Source: Pseudomonadota bacterium
GTDB lineage: Bacteria; Desulfobacterota; SM23-61
NCBI GenBank assembly: GCA_018819135.1
Contig: JAHJQK010000002.1
Coordinates: 1-39,143 of the forward strand
Reading direction: 5' to 3'
DNA: 39,143 nucleotides
Positions 24,321 to 32,663 of the stretch are shown piece by piece. A program made the position numbers and the translations under genes. Position 1 is the stretch's first letter. Each line of letters begins with the position of its first letter. Below the pieces are notes generated by a model. The model made no database searches and was not told the DNA's origin. It saw nothing but the letters and a program-made list of their open reading frames with translations.

Positions 24321-24931
24321 TTGAAACTTTTATCTACCTGAAAAACTTCATTACCGACAAATACGTTGCTTCCATTACTCCCACCTTTCGATCGGCCGTG
24401 GAAAAAGTCTGCGGAAAAATAGACTTCAATGACCGGCGATTAATTGTTGAATATGGGCCGGGAACCGGCGCTTTTACCGTCAACCTTCTGAATAATATGA
24501 CGGGCAATTCCCGCTTGATCGCCATTGAACGTAACCCGAACTTTTGCCGGATCTTGGAGAAAGGCCCTCTGGACCCCCGCTTAAAGATCTTTAACGATTG
24601 CGCCGGGAATGTTCTTGATATTCTTAAGGCGTGCGAGGAGGCGGAGGCGGATTACATCATTTCGGGGATCCCTTTCTCCCTGCTTTCCCTGGAAACAAAG
24701 TTACGCATCTTAAACACTGCTTATTCCGCCCTGAAAGAAGGTGGAAAGTTTTTGGCCTACCAAAATTTCTTCCAGCTGCCGGAATTTTTAAAAAATCATC
24801 TCGAAAATGTCTTTCAGAATGTTCGGGCGCAGTATGTTTTTCAGTCCTTTCCTCCACTGGTTGTCTTCGAAGCGCTAAAAAGCAATGGGAACTCTGGAAC
24901 TTGCCGGCTTCCAGAGGGTACTGCGCTCTGA
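24317..24931 (+). CDS. SAM-dependent methyltransferase (KsgA/phospholipid N-methyltransferase-like)
   Basis: A 204-residue class I methyltransferase. Motif I is VEYGPGTGAFT (about 45-55), the acidic residue of motif II is in LIAIERNPNF, and YIISGIPFSLL is the motif IV region. The fold opening FLKNFITDKYVASITPTF resembles bacterial phospholipid N-methyltransferases and rRNA adenine dimethyltransferase-like proteins. The substrate is unassigned. It is coupled to the upstream Ldh2-type gene by an ATGA overlap. Confidence 0.8.
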   Translation: MIETFIYLKNFITDKYVASITPTFRSAVEKVCGKIDFNDRRLIVEYGPGTGAFTVNLLNNMTGNSRLIAIERNPNFCRILEKGPLDPRLKIFNDCAGNVLDILKACEEAEADYIISGIPFSLLSLETKLRILNTAYSALKEGGKFLAYQNFFQLPEFLKNHLENVFQNVRAQYVFQSFPPLVVFEALKSNGNSGTCRLPEGTAL

Positions 24932-24962
24932 AGAATCCTCAACCGACCCTTTTGGCCCAAGA

Positions 24963-26240
24963 TTAATAAGCCTCGCCGATCTGGATTTTTCTCAACAAGG
25001 CAAGTTGATCGGCAATCCCCTGGACCGAGTTTAATCCGGCCCACTCCAAGAGACCGGGTAAAACTTCTTCCGGCTCCTGGCGCGGGAAAGGGCCGGCGGC
25101 AAGGTGATGGATTAGTTTCATGGTCTTTAACCCATCGAACCACCCATGAAATCCCGGGAGCATGGTAGAAGGGCTGCGAAAATTTTTTTTCAATTTGTTC
25201 CAAACGGCGGGAAATTGAACTCTATCCAGGAAATCGGTCAGCGGTAAGTGAGCCCCTTTGGTTTTATCCCGGATTTCTTCTCCCGGAGCATCTACGTTGT
25301 GAGCAACCAGATCCAGCCAGTCTTTTAAAACCTGGAAACATGCGGTTGGATAAAAAAGGATTGCTTCTTCTTCTTTGGCCAGCAGCCGGAAGATACTTCG
25401 TCCGGTTCCGAATGGAACGCGATGGGAAGCCCTGGCCGAAGGGTAAACCACTGTGCCCCGAACCCGACCCACCCCGCCTGTCTTGGCGAGATGCTGCAAA
25501 AAATAGAAATCCTCTCCAGCCACGCGGGTGTTCATTCCTCCTGCTCGGGCATAGGCCGCGGCCGTACAAGCCATGGTGCTCCCGACAGTATGAAAGGCAT
25601 AGGGGGAAAGAGCTCGAGCAAGTCCCAAAACATAAGCGCGGAGGAAGAGTTCATAGCGTTGGATCGCGCTTTCTTGCTCCCCGGTGGTTCCCTGCTGATG
25701 GCAGAAAGGAATTATCGCTCCGGATGCTTGCGCATCCCCGAAGTGGCCTAGCAATGCCCTTAAATAATCAGGCCGGACGAGGGTATCTGCATCCAGGGAA
25801 ATGATGAGCGGGGCAATTTTTTCATAGTCGAGCCGAGTAAGAGCCAAGTCCATTCCAATCTTACGGGCTAAGCCCACTCCGCCTGTCTTGATGGGCAATT
25901 CCAGTCCTGGGGAAGCCGCATCTACCCATCCCAGGCACAAGCCGCTCAGGAGATGATTTTTCGCTGCCAGCATTTGCAGAGTTTGCTGATTGTCTAATTT
26001 ATCGCTGAGGGGAGCATCCTGGCGATGGTTGACCACCACCAGGATCAAGAACCGGGAAAGGAGATCAGCAGGGTTTTGGGCCAGAGATGCGAGGGTGGCC
26101 AAGAGGTATTGACCTTCAGCCAGGGCAGGAATCAGCACGGCGCCGCAAAAACCTTCCTGCTCTGTCCCGGCAATTTTCCATGGACCTTTAATGCTGCGTG
26201 ATTGCAGGTAATTAGCAATTGGAAAAGGTATGGAGGACAT
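24963..26240 (-). CDS. Glycosyltransferase family 2-like protein
   Basis: A ~425-residue protein with a GT-A nucleotide-sugar fold: AVLIPALAEGQYLLATLASL, ILVVVNHRQDAP, LIISLDADTLVRPDYLRALL (DxD-type motif in LDADT) and GEDFYFLQHLAKTG (the ED acceptor motif). The C-terminal ~130 residues have no recognised domain and no membrane segments are obvious. It converges on the methyltransferase gene. The ATG at 26240 is used; a TTG 6 nt upstream is an alternative, and no clear Shine-Dalgarno is present. Confidence 0.8.
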   Translation of the reverse strand: MSSIPFPIANYLQSRSIKGPWKIAGTEQEGFCGAVLIPALAEGQYLLATLASLAQNPADLLSRFLILVVVNHRQDAPLSDKLDNQQTLQMLAAKNHLLSGLCLGWVDAASPGLELPIKTGGVGLARKIGMDLALTRLDYEKIAPLIISLDADTLVRPDYLRALLGHFGDAQASGAIIPFCHQQGTTGEQESAIQRYELFLRAYVLGLARALSPYAFHTVGSTMACTAAAYARAGGMNTRVAGEDFYFLQHLAKTGGVGRVRGTVVYPSARASHRVPFGTGRSIFRLLAKEEEAILFYPTACFQVLKDWLDLVAHNVDAPGEEIRDKTKGAHLPLTDFLDRVQFPAVWNKLKKNFRSPSTMLPGFHGWFDGLKTMKLIHHLAAGPFPRQEPEEVLPGLLEWAGLNSVQGIADQLALLRKIQIGEAY

Positions 26241-26246
26241 TTCCAA

Positions 26247-26409
26247 TTATCATTCTGCCAGATTTTTTACCATTTCATACACCCTTTTTTATCCGAATTA
26301 CTTGACTGACCTCTTTTTCTTTTATAAGATTGGGCAGTACAACGTTTGGAACGCACACCCGGCGAACTTGCAGGCCGTGCCTGAGCCGCGATGGAGCCAG
26401 CGTTGACAC
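26247..26409 (+). other. Intergenic segment with GC-rich foldable insert, possible small RNA
   Basis: Flanks are AT-rich, but about 26337-26405 is GC-rich and can nest AACGC/GCGTT around GCAC/GTGC and CGGC/GCCG pairs. TTGACT and TATAAG lie upstream with a short 15-bp spacer. An alternative is a short coding remnant (NVWNAHPANLQAVPEPRW..) in one frame. No known RNA family is recognised. Confidence 0.25.
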
Positions 26410-27318
26410 TCAGGATTTAAAGCTCTGGGCAATAGACTGTTTTAGGATTGCACCTGCCGGATCTTTATCCCCATCCACCCAGCGAATCGCTATTCCCTGA
26501 CGTTCCATGCGGCGGAACCAGGTTTCCTGACGCTTGGCCAACTGGTGGATGGCGCTGTTGAGCTTCTGGAACATATCATTCTTATTCCAGACTCCTTTTA
26601 AATACTGAGCTACAAAGCGGTATTCGAGACCGTAAAACTCCAGGATCTCCAGGGGGATTCCGGTATAGTGGAGCCGGGCAACTTCTTCGATCAAGCTTTG
26701 ATTTAGCCGTTCTTTGAGGCGCTGGGTAATCCTGCGGCGTAAAGCCTCCCTTTCCCACTTTATTCCAAAAACGAGCAGCGAAAGTTCAGGAAGGGGAGGT
26801 ACGTTCTGAGCCTCTCTCTGGAATTCAGCGATTTCAATAGCCCTGGTCAGGCGATTGCGGTCAAGCAGATCGGTGGTGTTGTGGAGTTTAGGATTTATCT
26901 GTCTGAGGCGGGCGGCCAAATTTTCAACGGCAAGAGCGGCAAGCTTTTGGCGTAAAGGAAGATTTTCGGGAACCTCTATGAGCTCGTATCCCCTCAGGAC
27001 AGAATCGAGGTACATTCCGGTTCCCCCGACCAAGAGGGGAAGGTGACCACGGGCTTGGATCTCCTGGAAGGCTTCCCGAAAACGGCGCTGGAATTCAAAG
27101 ACATTGAATTCATATCCCGGATCGACGATGTCGATGAGGTGGTAGGGAACAGAACCGTATTCTTCCAAATCCTTGCCTGTGCCGATGTCCATCCCCCGGT
27201 AAACCTGCCTTGAATCTGCGGATATGATTTCTCCCTTCAGTGCACGAGCGACTTGAACAGCAACCCGCGTTTTTCCGGAAGCATTGGGTCCCAAAATAAC
27301 CAGAAGATTGTAGGACAT
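26410..27318 (-). CDS. miaA: tRNA dimethylallyltransferase
   Basis: A ~302-residue MiaA, which adds the dimethylallyl group to A37 of tRNAs reading U-starting codons. Motifs are the P-loop GPNASGKT, ISADSRQVYRGMDIGTGK, PYHLIDIVDP, LVGGTGMYLDSVLRG, RLTRAIEI and the C-terminal QLAKRQETWFRR. ATG 27318 begins MSYNLLVILGPN, with AAGGGG 5 nt upstream; a TTG-initiated form 15 residues longer is possible. The gene diverges from the GntR-fumarase operon. Confidence 0.93.
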   Translation of the reverse strand: MSYNLLVILGPNASGKTRVAVQVARALKGEIISADSRQVYRGMDIGTGKDLEEYGSVPYHLIDIVDPGYEFNVFEFQRRFREAFQEIQARGHLPLLVGGTGMYLDSVLRGYELIEVPENLPLRQKLAALAVENLAARLRQINPKLHNTTDLLDRNRLTRAIEIAEFQREAQNVPPLPELSLLVFGIKWEREALRRRITQRLKERLNQSLIEEVARLHYTGIPLEILEFYGLEYRFVAQYLKGVWNKNDMFQKLNSAIHQLAKRQETWFRRMERQGIAIRWVDGDKDPAGAILKQSIAQSFKS

Positions 27319-27424
27319 TGCCCCTTTACTCCCCGTTTGGTTTTCGGAAGCTCCAATTTCCAATTTAGTAGGTGTCGGCTAATCTGTCAACGACTTGAAT
27401 TTTCCTAAAAACTTAAAAAAATCC

Positions 27425-27461
27425 TTGACACCATAAAAATGCATAATGTATAAATTATACA
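27425..27461 (+). promoter_or_regulatory. Promoter with overlapping palindromic operator of the GntR-fumarase operon
   Basis: TTGACA (27425-27430), an 18-bp spacer and TATAAA (27449-27454). The -10 box is embedded in the perfect 15-bp palindrome TGTATAAATTATACA (27447-27461), which is of the size and A/T-rich type bound by FadR-subfamily GntR regulators. Binding there would block the promoter, so the downstream regulator is probably autorepressing. Confidence 0.65.
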
Positions 27462-27486
27462 ATATTTGACCCTGGCAGAAATTCCT

Positions 27487-28191
27487 ATGCAAAAAATCCA
27501 GCAATCCAACCTCTCTTTGGGAAATCAGGCTTACCAGGAGCTGAAGCGCATTATTTTAGGGCGACAGATATCCCCCGGTGAGAAGCTGAACGAAAATGAG
27601 TTAGCCTTGGCTTTGGGCATAAGCCGAACGCCCGTACGGGAGGCTATCAACCGTCTGGAAAAAGAAGGCCTCGTCGAGATCTTTCCCCAGCGAGGTGCTT
27701 TTGTCGTCCAGTTCTCGGCCAAGGATGTCTTCGAACTATTTCTAATCCGTGAAAATCTGGAAGGTTTAGCCGCTTACTTAGCCGCGGAAAGAATGGATGA
27801 AAAGAACCGGGCCAAGTTAGAATCTTGTGTCCAGGGATTCGAGGAGCCTTTCAGCGAAAAAGATGTTGAGCGGTATTCACGGGAAGATTTCAAGTTTCAC
27901 CAAACCATCGTTAGCCTTTCCGAGGCCAAGCGCCTGATCAACCTTATCACCAGCCTGCATGACCATATCCGCATGTTCCGCCTGACCACCGTGGGATTAT
28001 CCGGGCGGATGAAGACTTCCCTGGCTGAACATAAGGAAATGATCGAATCTTTCCGAAAAAAAGACCCGGAGGAATGTGAACGGAAGATGAGGCAACATAT
28101 CCGGAACGTGAGGGACGGCGTCATGGAGAACATTAAAATTTTCTTAAGCGATGGTAGGAAGCAACCATCAAAGAATAAGGAGGAAAGGTAA
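27487..28191 (+). CDS. GntR family regulator, FadR/FCD subfamily
   Basis: A 234-residue regulator. Residues ~14-75 form the winged helix-turn-helix (AYQELKRIILGRQISPGEKLNENELALALGISRTPVREAINRLEKEGLVEI). The rest is an all-helical FCD ligand-binding domain with metal-ligand-like residues in EDFKFHQTIV and SLAEHKEMIESF. It is first in the operon with the fumarase genes (TAATG overlap), so a C4-dicarboxylate or related ligand is plausible. ATG 27487 is preferred; a TTG at 27466 would lie almost on the transcription start. Confidence 0.9.
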   Translation: MQKIQQSNLSLGNQAYQELKRIILGRQISPGEKLNENELALALGISRTPVREAINRLEKEGLVEIFPQRGAFVVQFSAKDVFELFLIRENLEGLAAYLAAERMDEKNRAKLESCVQGFEEPFSEKDVERYSREDFKFHQTIVSLSEAKRLINLITSLHDHIRMFRLTTVGLSGRMKTSLAEHKEMIESFRKKDPEECERKMRQHIRNVRDGVMENIKIFLSDGRKQPSKNKEER

Positions 28192-29072
28192 TGACCCAGT
28201 TCACCTACCAGCTCGTCGAAGACACAGCCAAAGAACTTTACATTCGCGCTTTGAAAATCCTGCCGCCCGATGTACGAGAGGCGTTGAAAAAAGCATTGGA
28301 CCGGGAAACCAATCCCACCGGCAAGGAGATTCTAAAGACCATCCTGCGTAACGTGGAAGTGGCTGATCAGCAGAGCGTACTCATCTGCCAGGATACCGGC
28401 CTGCCCATTTATATGGTCAAAATCGGGAGTAAATTTCCCATTGACGGCGCTCGGGTAGCCGCCGCATTAAAAGAGGGCGCCAAAAGGGCTACCTTGGAAT
28501 ACCCGTTTCGCGGAAGTTCCACCCATCCGGTTACCCGCGTAAATCCCCAAACCAGCGTGGGAGAAGGGTTACCCATTATCTATTGGGACTTCGTCCCGGA
28601 AAACGATTTTTTAGAAATCCTTATGATCCCTAAAGGCTCCGGCTCTGAAAACATGAGCGCCATGAAGATGTTTATCCCGGCCGATGGAGTAGCCGTTATA
28701 AAGAAGTTTATCGTAGATACGGTTCTTCAATCCGGTTCGAACCCATGCCCTCCAGGGGTTATAGGGGTTGGGATCGGTGGAACCGCTGACCTGGTTAGCA
28801 AATTAGCCAAAGAAGCAATCGCTCGGCCGGTGGGTTCCCACAATCATGACCCCTTCTTTGCTCAAATGGAAGATGAACTTTATGAGGCCATTAATTCCTT
28901 GGGGTTTGGGCCGATGGGATTGGGAGGTTCAGTTTCCACTCTGGCTGTGCATATAGAATGGGCCCACACTCACATTACCCAGAACCCCGTGGCCGTAAAT
29001 ACCCAGTGCTGGCCGGCCCGGAGAGCCCGGGCGAAGATTTATCCGGATGGAAAGGTGGAATACGGATTTTAA
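28191..29072 (+). CDS. Class I fumarate hydratase, alpha subunit
   Basis: A 293-residue N-terminal domain protein of the class I, [4Fe-4S] fumarase/L-tartrate dehydratase family. Cluster Cys positions are in LICQDTGLPIY, SNPCPPGVIGVGIGG and NTQCWPARRARA. THPVTRVNPQTSVGEGLP, GSGSENMSAMKMF and RPVGSHNHDP are conserved. It interconverts fumarate and malate with the beta subunit encoded next. Tartrate dehydratase is the main alternative, but linkage to succinate dehydrogenase genes favours fumarase. The Fe-S cluster is oxygen-sensitive, in keeping with an anaerobe. Confidence 0.9.
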   Translation: MTQFTYQLVEDTAKELYIRALKILPPDVREALKKALDRETNPTGKEILKTILRNVEVADQQSVLICQDTGLPIYMVKIGSKFPIDGARVAAALKEGAKRATLEYPFRGSSTHPVTRVNPQTSVGEGLPIIYWDFVPENDFLEILMIPKGSGSENMSAMKMFIPADGVAVIKKFIVDTVLQSGSNPCPPGVIGVGIGGTADLVSKLAKEAIARPVGSHNHDPFFAQMEDELYEAINSLGFGPMGLGGSVSTLAVHIEWAHTHITQNPVAVNTQCWPARRARAKIYPDGKVEYGF

Positions 29073-29187
29073 AAAGGCAGTAGGCAGAAAGCAGTAGGCA
29101 GTAGGCCATAAGCAACAGCTTAATAAATAGATATAGGGCGCAAGGTATGAGGCAAAAGGCATTAGAAGAAAGAAAAAGGAGGGAAAG
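29073..29187. repeat. Intergenic TAGGCA-type repeats between fumarase subunit genes
   Basis: Repeated AGTAGGCAG/AAGCAGTAGGC units at about 29076-29110 and GGCAAAAGGC-like pieces to 29160 separate the alpha and beta subunit genes, which are usually adjacent. AGGAGGGAAAG at 29176-29186 is the ribosome binding site of the beta subunit. Confidence 0.6.
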
Positions 29188-29781
29188 ATGGCCACCTATA
29201 CTTTGACAACTCCCCTGACGGAAGAGGTGGTAAGAAAACTTCATGTCCGCGACAGCGTAATTCTCAACGGTACTATTTTTGGCATTCGTGACCTCACCCA
29301 AATTCGCATCTTCGACCATAAAATGGATCCGCCGGTCTCCCTTCAGGGTGCAGTCTGTTTACACACCGCCCCCAGCCTGAAAAAAGTGGGGGACCGATGG
29401 GAAAAGGTGTGTGTGGGTACCACGACCAGTGGCCGCATGGACCGCTTTACCCCCGGATTGATGGAAAAGTACGGCGTACGGGCCATTATCGGCAAGGGGG
29501 GGCAATATCAGGGCAGCCTGGATGCCATGAAGAAATTTGGAGGCTGCTACCTGGCCATTGTCGGCGGAGCGGCAGCAGTGGAGACCAACCAGATCGTCGA
29601 AGTAGAGAAAGTTTATTGGGAAGATATTCATCCGGAAGCGCTTTACCAGTTTAAAGTAAAAGACTTTGGACCGCTGATCGTGGCCATGGATGCGCACGGG
29701 AATCACCTATATTTCGGAGTGAAAGCCCAGGCGGAAAAAAAATTACCGGAAATTTACCAGCGGCTGGGGATTCCGGTTTAA
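29188..29781 (+). CDS. Class I fumarate hydratase, beta subunit
   Basis: A 197-residue protein matching the C-terminal swivelling domain of class I fumarases. LHVRDSVILNGTIFGIRDLTQIRI, CLHTAPSL, VGTTTSGRMDRFTPGLMEKYGVRAIIGKGG and IVGGAAAVETNQI are typical, with substrate-binding Ser/Arg in TSGRMDRF and the DAHGNHLY segment near the end. It pairs with the alpha subunit despite the 115-bp repeat-filled gap. Confidence 0.92.
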   Translation: MATYTLTTPLTEEVVRKLHVRDSVILNGTIFGIRDLTQIRIFDHKMDPPVSLQGAVCLHTAPSLKKVGDRWEKVCVGTTTSGRMDRFTPGLMEKYGVRAIIGKGGQYQGSLDAMKKFGGCYLAIVGGAAAVETNQIVEVEKVYWEDIHPEALYQFKVKDFGPLIVAMDAHGNHLYFGVKAQAEKKLPEIYQRLGIPV

Positions 29782-29815
29782 TTCAATTGTATAGAAATTT
29801 TCTTGTTGAAAACCG

Positions 29816-29888
29816 ATGTACACAGATTATCCGGATAAATAAATAAGAAAATAATTATCTGCGTTTATCTGCGAAAATCTTTGTCCCA
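29816..29888. repeat. Degenerate copy of the dispersed repeat
   Basis: ACACAGATTATCCGGAT on the left and TTATCTGCGTTTATCTGCG with GAAAATCTTTGTCCC on the right match the terminal arms of the repeat at 21176 and 32108 with several changes. It fills the gap before the membrane cytochrome gene. Confidence 0.55.
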
Positions 29889-29901
29889 ATAAATTTAGGA
29901 A

Positions 29902-30696
29902 ATGGCAACGAAATTTCTTTTTATCTATCTGCCTTATATCAGCGCAGGGATTTTTACCCTTGGCGTTCTGTACCGATTCTGGCGATGGGCTCGTACCCCC
30001 GTACCCCTGCGTATCGTTACCACACCCGCTCCCAGGACCACGGTCAGAGTAATCTTGCGGATGGTTGGTGATGTTTTATGGTTTCCCAGCCTTTTTAAAG
30101 GGGACAAATTCCTCTGGCTGGCTGCCTTTTTTTTCCACGGTTGCCTTTGGCTGGTCGTCCTGCGGCATTTAAGATTCTTTTTCTATCCCGTGCCGGAATG
30201 GGTGGTAGCAATGCAACCTTTAGGCCTTTATGCCGGCTATCTCATACCATTTCCTCTCGCTTTCTTACTGGCCCGCCGGTTAGTTATGGAGCGGAACCTT
30301 TACATTTCCATCCTGGGAGATTTTTTCGCCCTTTTTCTAATAATGGCTGTTGCGATCAGCGGTATCTTGTTAGAAGTTTTTTTTAGAGCCTACGTTGTTG
30401 ACGTCAAAGCTTTAATTCTCGGACTGATACATTTTCAACCCGTGGTTCCCGAAATGAGCTGGTTATTCGCGCTGCATTTCCTTCTGATAATGGTTTTGAT
30501 GGTCTATTTCCCCTTGGGCAAACTTATGCATGCGGGAGGCCTTTTTTTCAGCTCCACCCGGAACCAAAGGGCCAACTGGGAACAGCGCTTTGTCAACCCC
30601 TGGGATTTCCCCGTAGGTTATAACCCCCAGAACCTCTTCCCTCCTGAAAAATACAGGCCGGCTCCGGCAGAGTCCCGGGAAGGAAAAAAAGAATGA
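29902..30696 (+). CDS. NarI/DsrM/TmcC-like membrane cytochrome b subunit
   Basis: A 264-residue integral membrane protein with about six hydrophobic helices (starting near residues 8, 70, 105, 145, 190 and 200). It resembles the haem-b subunit of nitrate reductase gamma and the DsrM/TmcC/HmeC proteins of sulfate reducers, which oxidise or reduce menaquinone. Candidate haem-ligand histidines lie in FFFHGCLWLVVLRHLRF and FALHFLLIMV. Its gene overlaps that of the HdrD/DsrK-like iron-sulfur protein by 4 bp, the usual partner. Confidence 0.8.
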   Translation: MATKFLFIYLPYISAGIFTLGVLYRFWRWARTPVPLRIVTTPAPRTTVRVILRMVGDVLWFPSLFKGDKFLWLAAFFFHGCLWLVVLRHLRFFFYPVPEWVVAMQPLGLYAGYLIPFPLAFLLARRLVMERNLYISILGDFFALFLIMAVAISGILLEVFFRAYVVDVKALILGLIHFQPVVPEMSWLFALHFLLIMVLMVYFPLGKLMHAGGLFFSSTRNQRANWEQRFVNPWDFPVGYNPQNLFPPEKYRPAPAESREGKKE

Positions 30697-32099
30697 AAGT
30701 TCCGTTTTCCCCCCCCACCCTTAAGATCGGTTCTTCCAAGAACCAGCTATGCCATCCTGCCAAAGAAAAGGACATGGTCAAAATCGACCTGCCCAAGGAG
30801 CGTTTGCCGGACTGGAAGGAAGCCATGCTGAAAAAAATGGCCGAGGTTCTGGACAAATACCGATCGGTTCGCCTTTTTCTGGACATTTGTGTGAAGTGCG
30901 GGGCCTGCGCTGATAAATGCCAATTTTTCTTGGGCACCGGGGATCCGAAGAACATGCCCGTGGCCCGGGCTGATCTCCTCCGCAAGGTCTATAAAAGATA
31001 CTTCACTCTGGGTGGGAAGATATGGGGGCGGGCCAATGAGTCCGAGGAGCTGAACGAAGCGGTTCTTCAAGAATGGTTTACTTACTTTTACCAATGCAGC
31101 GAATGCCGTCGATGTTCCGTTTTTTGTCCTTACGGGATCGATACCGCGGAAATCACCATGGCCGCCCGGGAAATCATGGCGGCTGCTGGGATCGCAACCA
31201 AGTATGTCACTGAGGTGGTGGCCAAGGTTTACGATACAGGAAATAACCTGGGAATTTGGGCTCCAGCCTGGAAAGATAACTGCGCTTTTCTGGAAGAAGA
31301 CCTCAAGGACACGGAAGGATTGGAGGTCAAATTTCCGGTGGACGTGGTGGGTGCAGATGTCCTTCTCGTGCCACCCTCAGCGGATAACTTCGTCAACACT
31401 GACACTATGATCGGATATGCCAAAATGTTCCATGCCGCCGGCATTTCCTGGACTACCAGCACCTACTGCAACGAGGGCGGAAACTTTGGCCTGTTTTTAA
31501 ATTATGCCAACTTGAAGAAGATCAACAACCGAATCCTGGAAGCGGCCCGGCAGTTGAAAGTGAAAAAAGTCTACTGGGGGGAGTGAGGACACGCATGGAG
31601 GGCCGGTCTGGCCTTCACCACCACCCTGAGCGGAGCCATGGACTTTTTGGACATTCCCTATCCGGTCCACATCTGCGACTTGACTTGGTCCCTGATTCAA
31701 AAAGGGGCTTTTAAGATCGACAAATCGGCCAACGACCATTTCCTGGTCACCTACCACGACCCGTGCAATGTAGCGCGGGCGGCCGGCTACTTTGAGCCTC
31801 CCCGCAATATCATTAAGGCCACTTGTAACCACTTCGTAGAGATGCATCCCGATACCATTCGGGAAAAGACTTATTGCTGCGGCGCGGGGGGCGGCCTTCT
31901 GGCCGATGAAATCATGGAAATTCGCCTGGCCGGAGGGAAACCCAGAGCCGAAGCCTGCCGGGCGACCGGCGCCAATTATTTGGCTACCATCTGCGCCATT
32001 TGCAAAGCCAATCTGCCCGAAGTGATGAAACACCATCGGGTCAATTGCGAAGTAGGCGGCGTTCATGACCTTTTGGGAAGAGCGCTGGTTTTGAAATAA
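30693..32099 (+). CDS. HdrD/DsrK/TmcB-like iron-sulfur protein, probable selenoprotein (UGA at codon 298)
   Basis: Two apparent ORFs are in one frame, divided only by TGA 31584-31586. Read through, they give a normal 468-residue protein: two [4Fe-4S] motifs (C66/69/72/76 and C135/138/141/145), a degenerate first CCG-type domain (C259, then WGE-U298-GHAW) and a complete second CCG domain (HDPC358, YCC395-396GAGGG, TIC434-x2-C437). DsrK-like relatives read GECGHA, so the UGA replaces a conserved Cys. The hairpin described at 31599-31615 fits a bacterial SECIS, so selenocysteine is the likely reading. The protein would pass electrons between the membrane cytochrome b partner (ATGA overlap) and a thiol/disulfide or cytoplasmic carrier. 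SelA/B/C/D are not in this window. A stop codon arising by mutation is the alternative but would not explain the SECIS. Confidence 0.88.
31584..31615 (+). promoter_or_regulatory. UGA codon and bacterial SECIS-like hairpin
   Basis: UGA 31584-31586. A 6-bp stem AGGGCC (31599-31604) pairs with GGCCUU (31610-31615), one G-U included, around the apical loop GGUCU (31605-31609). The first loop base is the 19th nucleotide after the UGA, and in E. coli fdhF the same GGUCU loop also starts after 18 intervening nucleotides. SelB binds this loop type to deliver Sec-tRNA. Confidence 0.85.
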
Positions 32100-32107
32100 A
32101 TTTATTA

Positions 32108-32303
32108 GACGCAGATTCACCCTGTTAGATGTTTACTATCTAACAGGGTAAACGCAGATTTACAGGATCGAAAAAGAGAATACAGAAGACAGCATTCAAA
32201 ATCCAGAAGATAAAGGGAGCATAACTTTCATTCTGACTCCTGTCTCCTGAATTCTTTATGATTAGAATTTGTTTCGGCGAGCATCTGCGAAAATCTGCGT
32301 CCC
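32108..32303. repeat. Dispersed palindromic repeat, copy 3 (about 196 bp)
   Basis: The outer arms GACGCAGATT (32108-32117) and AATCTGCGTC (32292-32301) are inverted repeats. The left ~50 bp match copy 1 with a perfect 11-bp inner stem CCCTGTTAGAT/ATCTAACAGGG. The stretch 32235-32275 is identical in inverted orientation to 21204-21244 of copy 2. The copy therefore links the two other elements into one family. Confidence 0.85.
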
Positions 32304-32321
32304 AAGGGATTTTAGAATTTG

Positions 32322-32663
32322 ATGATGAGTTTAAACCATTATTGGATTACCTTTTATTTCCTCGCGCTATTTGGCCTGCTGGGCTGCCAGCAGGTGCAAA
32401 AGCCGGAGGTTAAGGGGTCAGGCCCTCTCGCCGTTGTCATGGAGCGGGGAACCGCCGTTGCCGAATACCACGCTCCCTTGGAACGGTGGCGGGCTACGCA
32501 TAAAAAGGCGCTAAGCAGCGGAGATTTCAGCGAGCGCGAATGCATACTCTGCCATCATCCACAGCAGTCCTGCAATCGGTGCCATGGATACACCGGTGCC
32601 AAAGAAGTGAATATTCCTGAGGCTTCCCTTTACTGGCCGACCCAGGAGCGTGAAAGAAGATGA
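32322..32663 (+). CDS. Diheme c-type cytochrome lipoprotein
   Basis: A ~113-residue exported protein. A lipoprotein signal peptide ends in LFGLLGC (lipobox LLGC). Two haem c motifs, CILCH and CNRCH, lie close together in CILCHHPQQSCNRCHGYTG. A spaced fold before them is Lys/Arg-rich. It is the first gene of the Rieske/cytochrome b cluster, overlapping the Rieske gene by 4 bp, so it is probably the electron acceptor of that complex on the periplasmic side. ATG 32322 is used; TTG 32319 and ATG 32325 are alternatives, with AAGGGA upstream. Confidence 0.75.
   Translation: MMSLNHYWITFYFLALFGLLGCQQVQKPEVKGSGPLAVVMERGTAVAEYHAPLERWRATHKKALSSGDFSERECILCHHPQQSCNRCHGYTGAKEVNIPEASLYWPTQERERR

Noticed and set aside
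30693-32099. Two separate genes or a frameshift at the HdrD/DsrK-like locus
   Set aside because: Both parts are in the same frame with only one UGA between them, no indel is needed, and a SECIS-like hairpin follows, so a selenocysteine codon explains it better.
29902-32099. Direct evidence of dissimilatory sulfate reduction (DsrMK)
   Set aside because: Only DsrM/K-like parts are present; dsrAB, aprAB, sat, dsrC and the rest of DsrMKJOP are not in the window, and HdrD/TmcB relatives occur in non-sulfate reducers.
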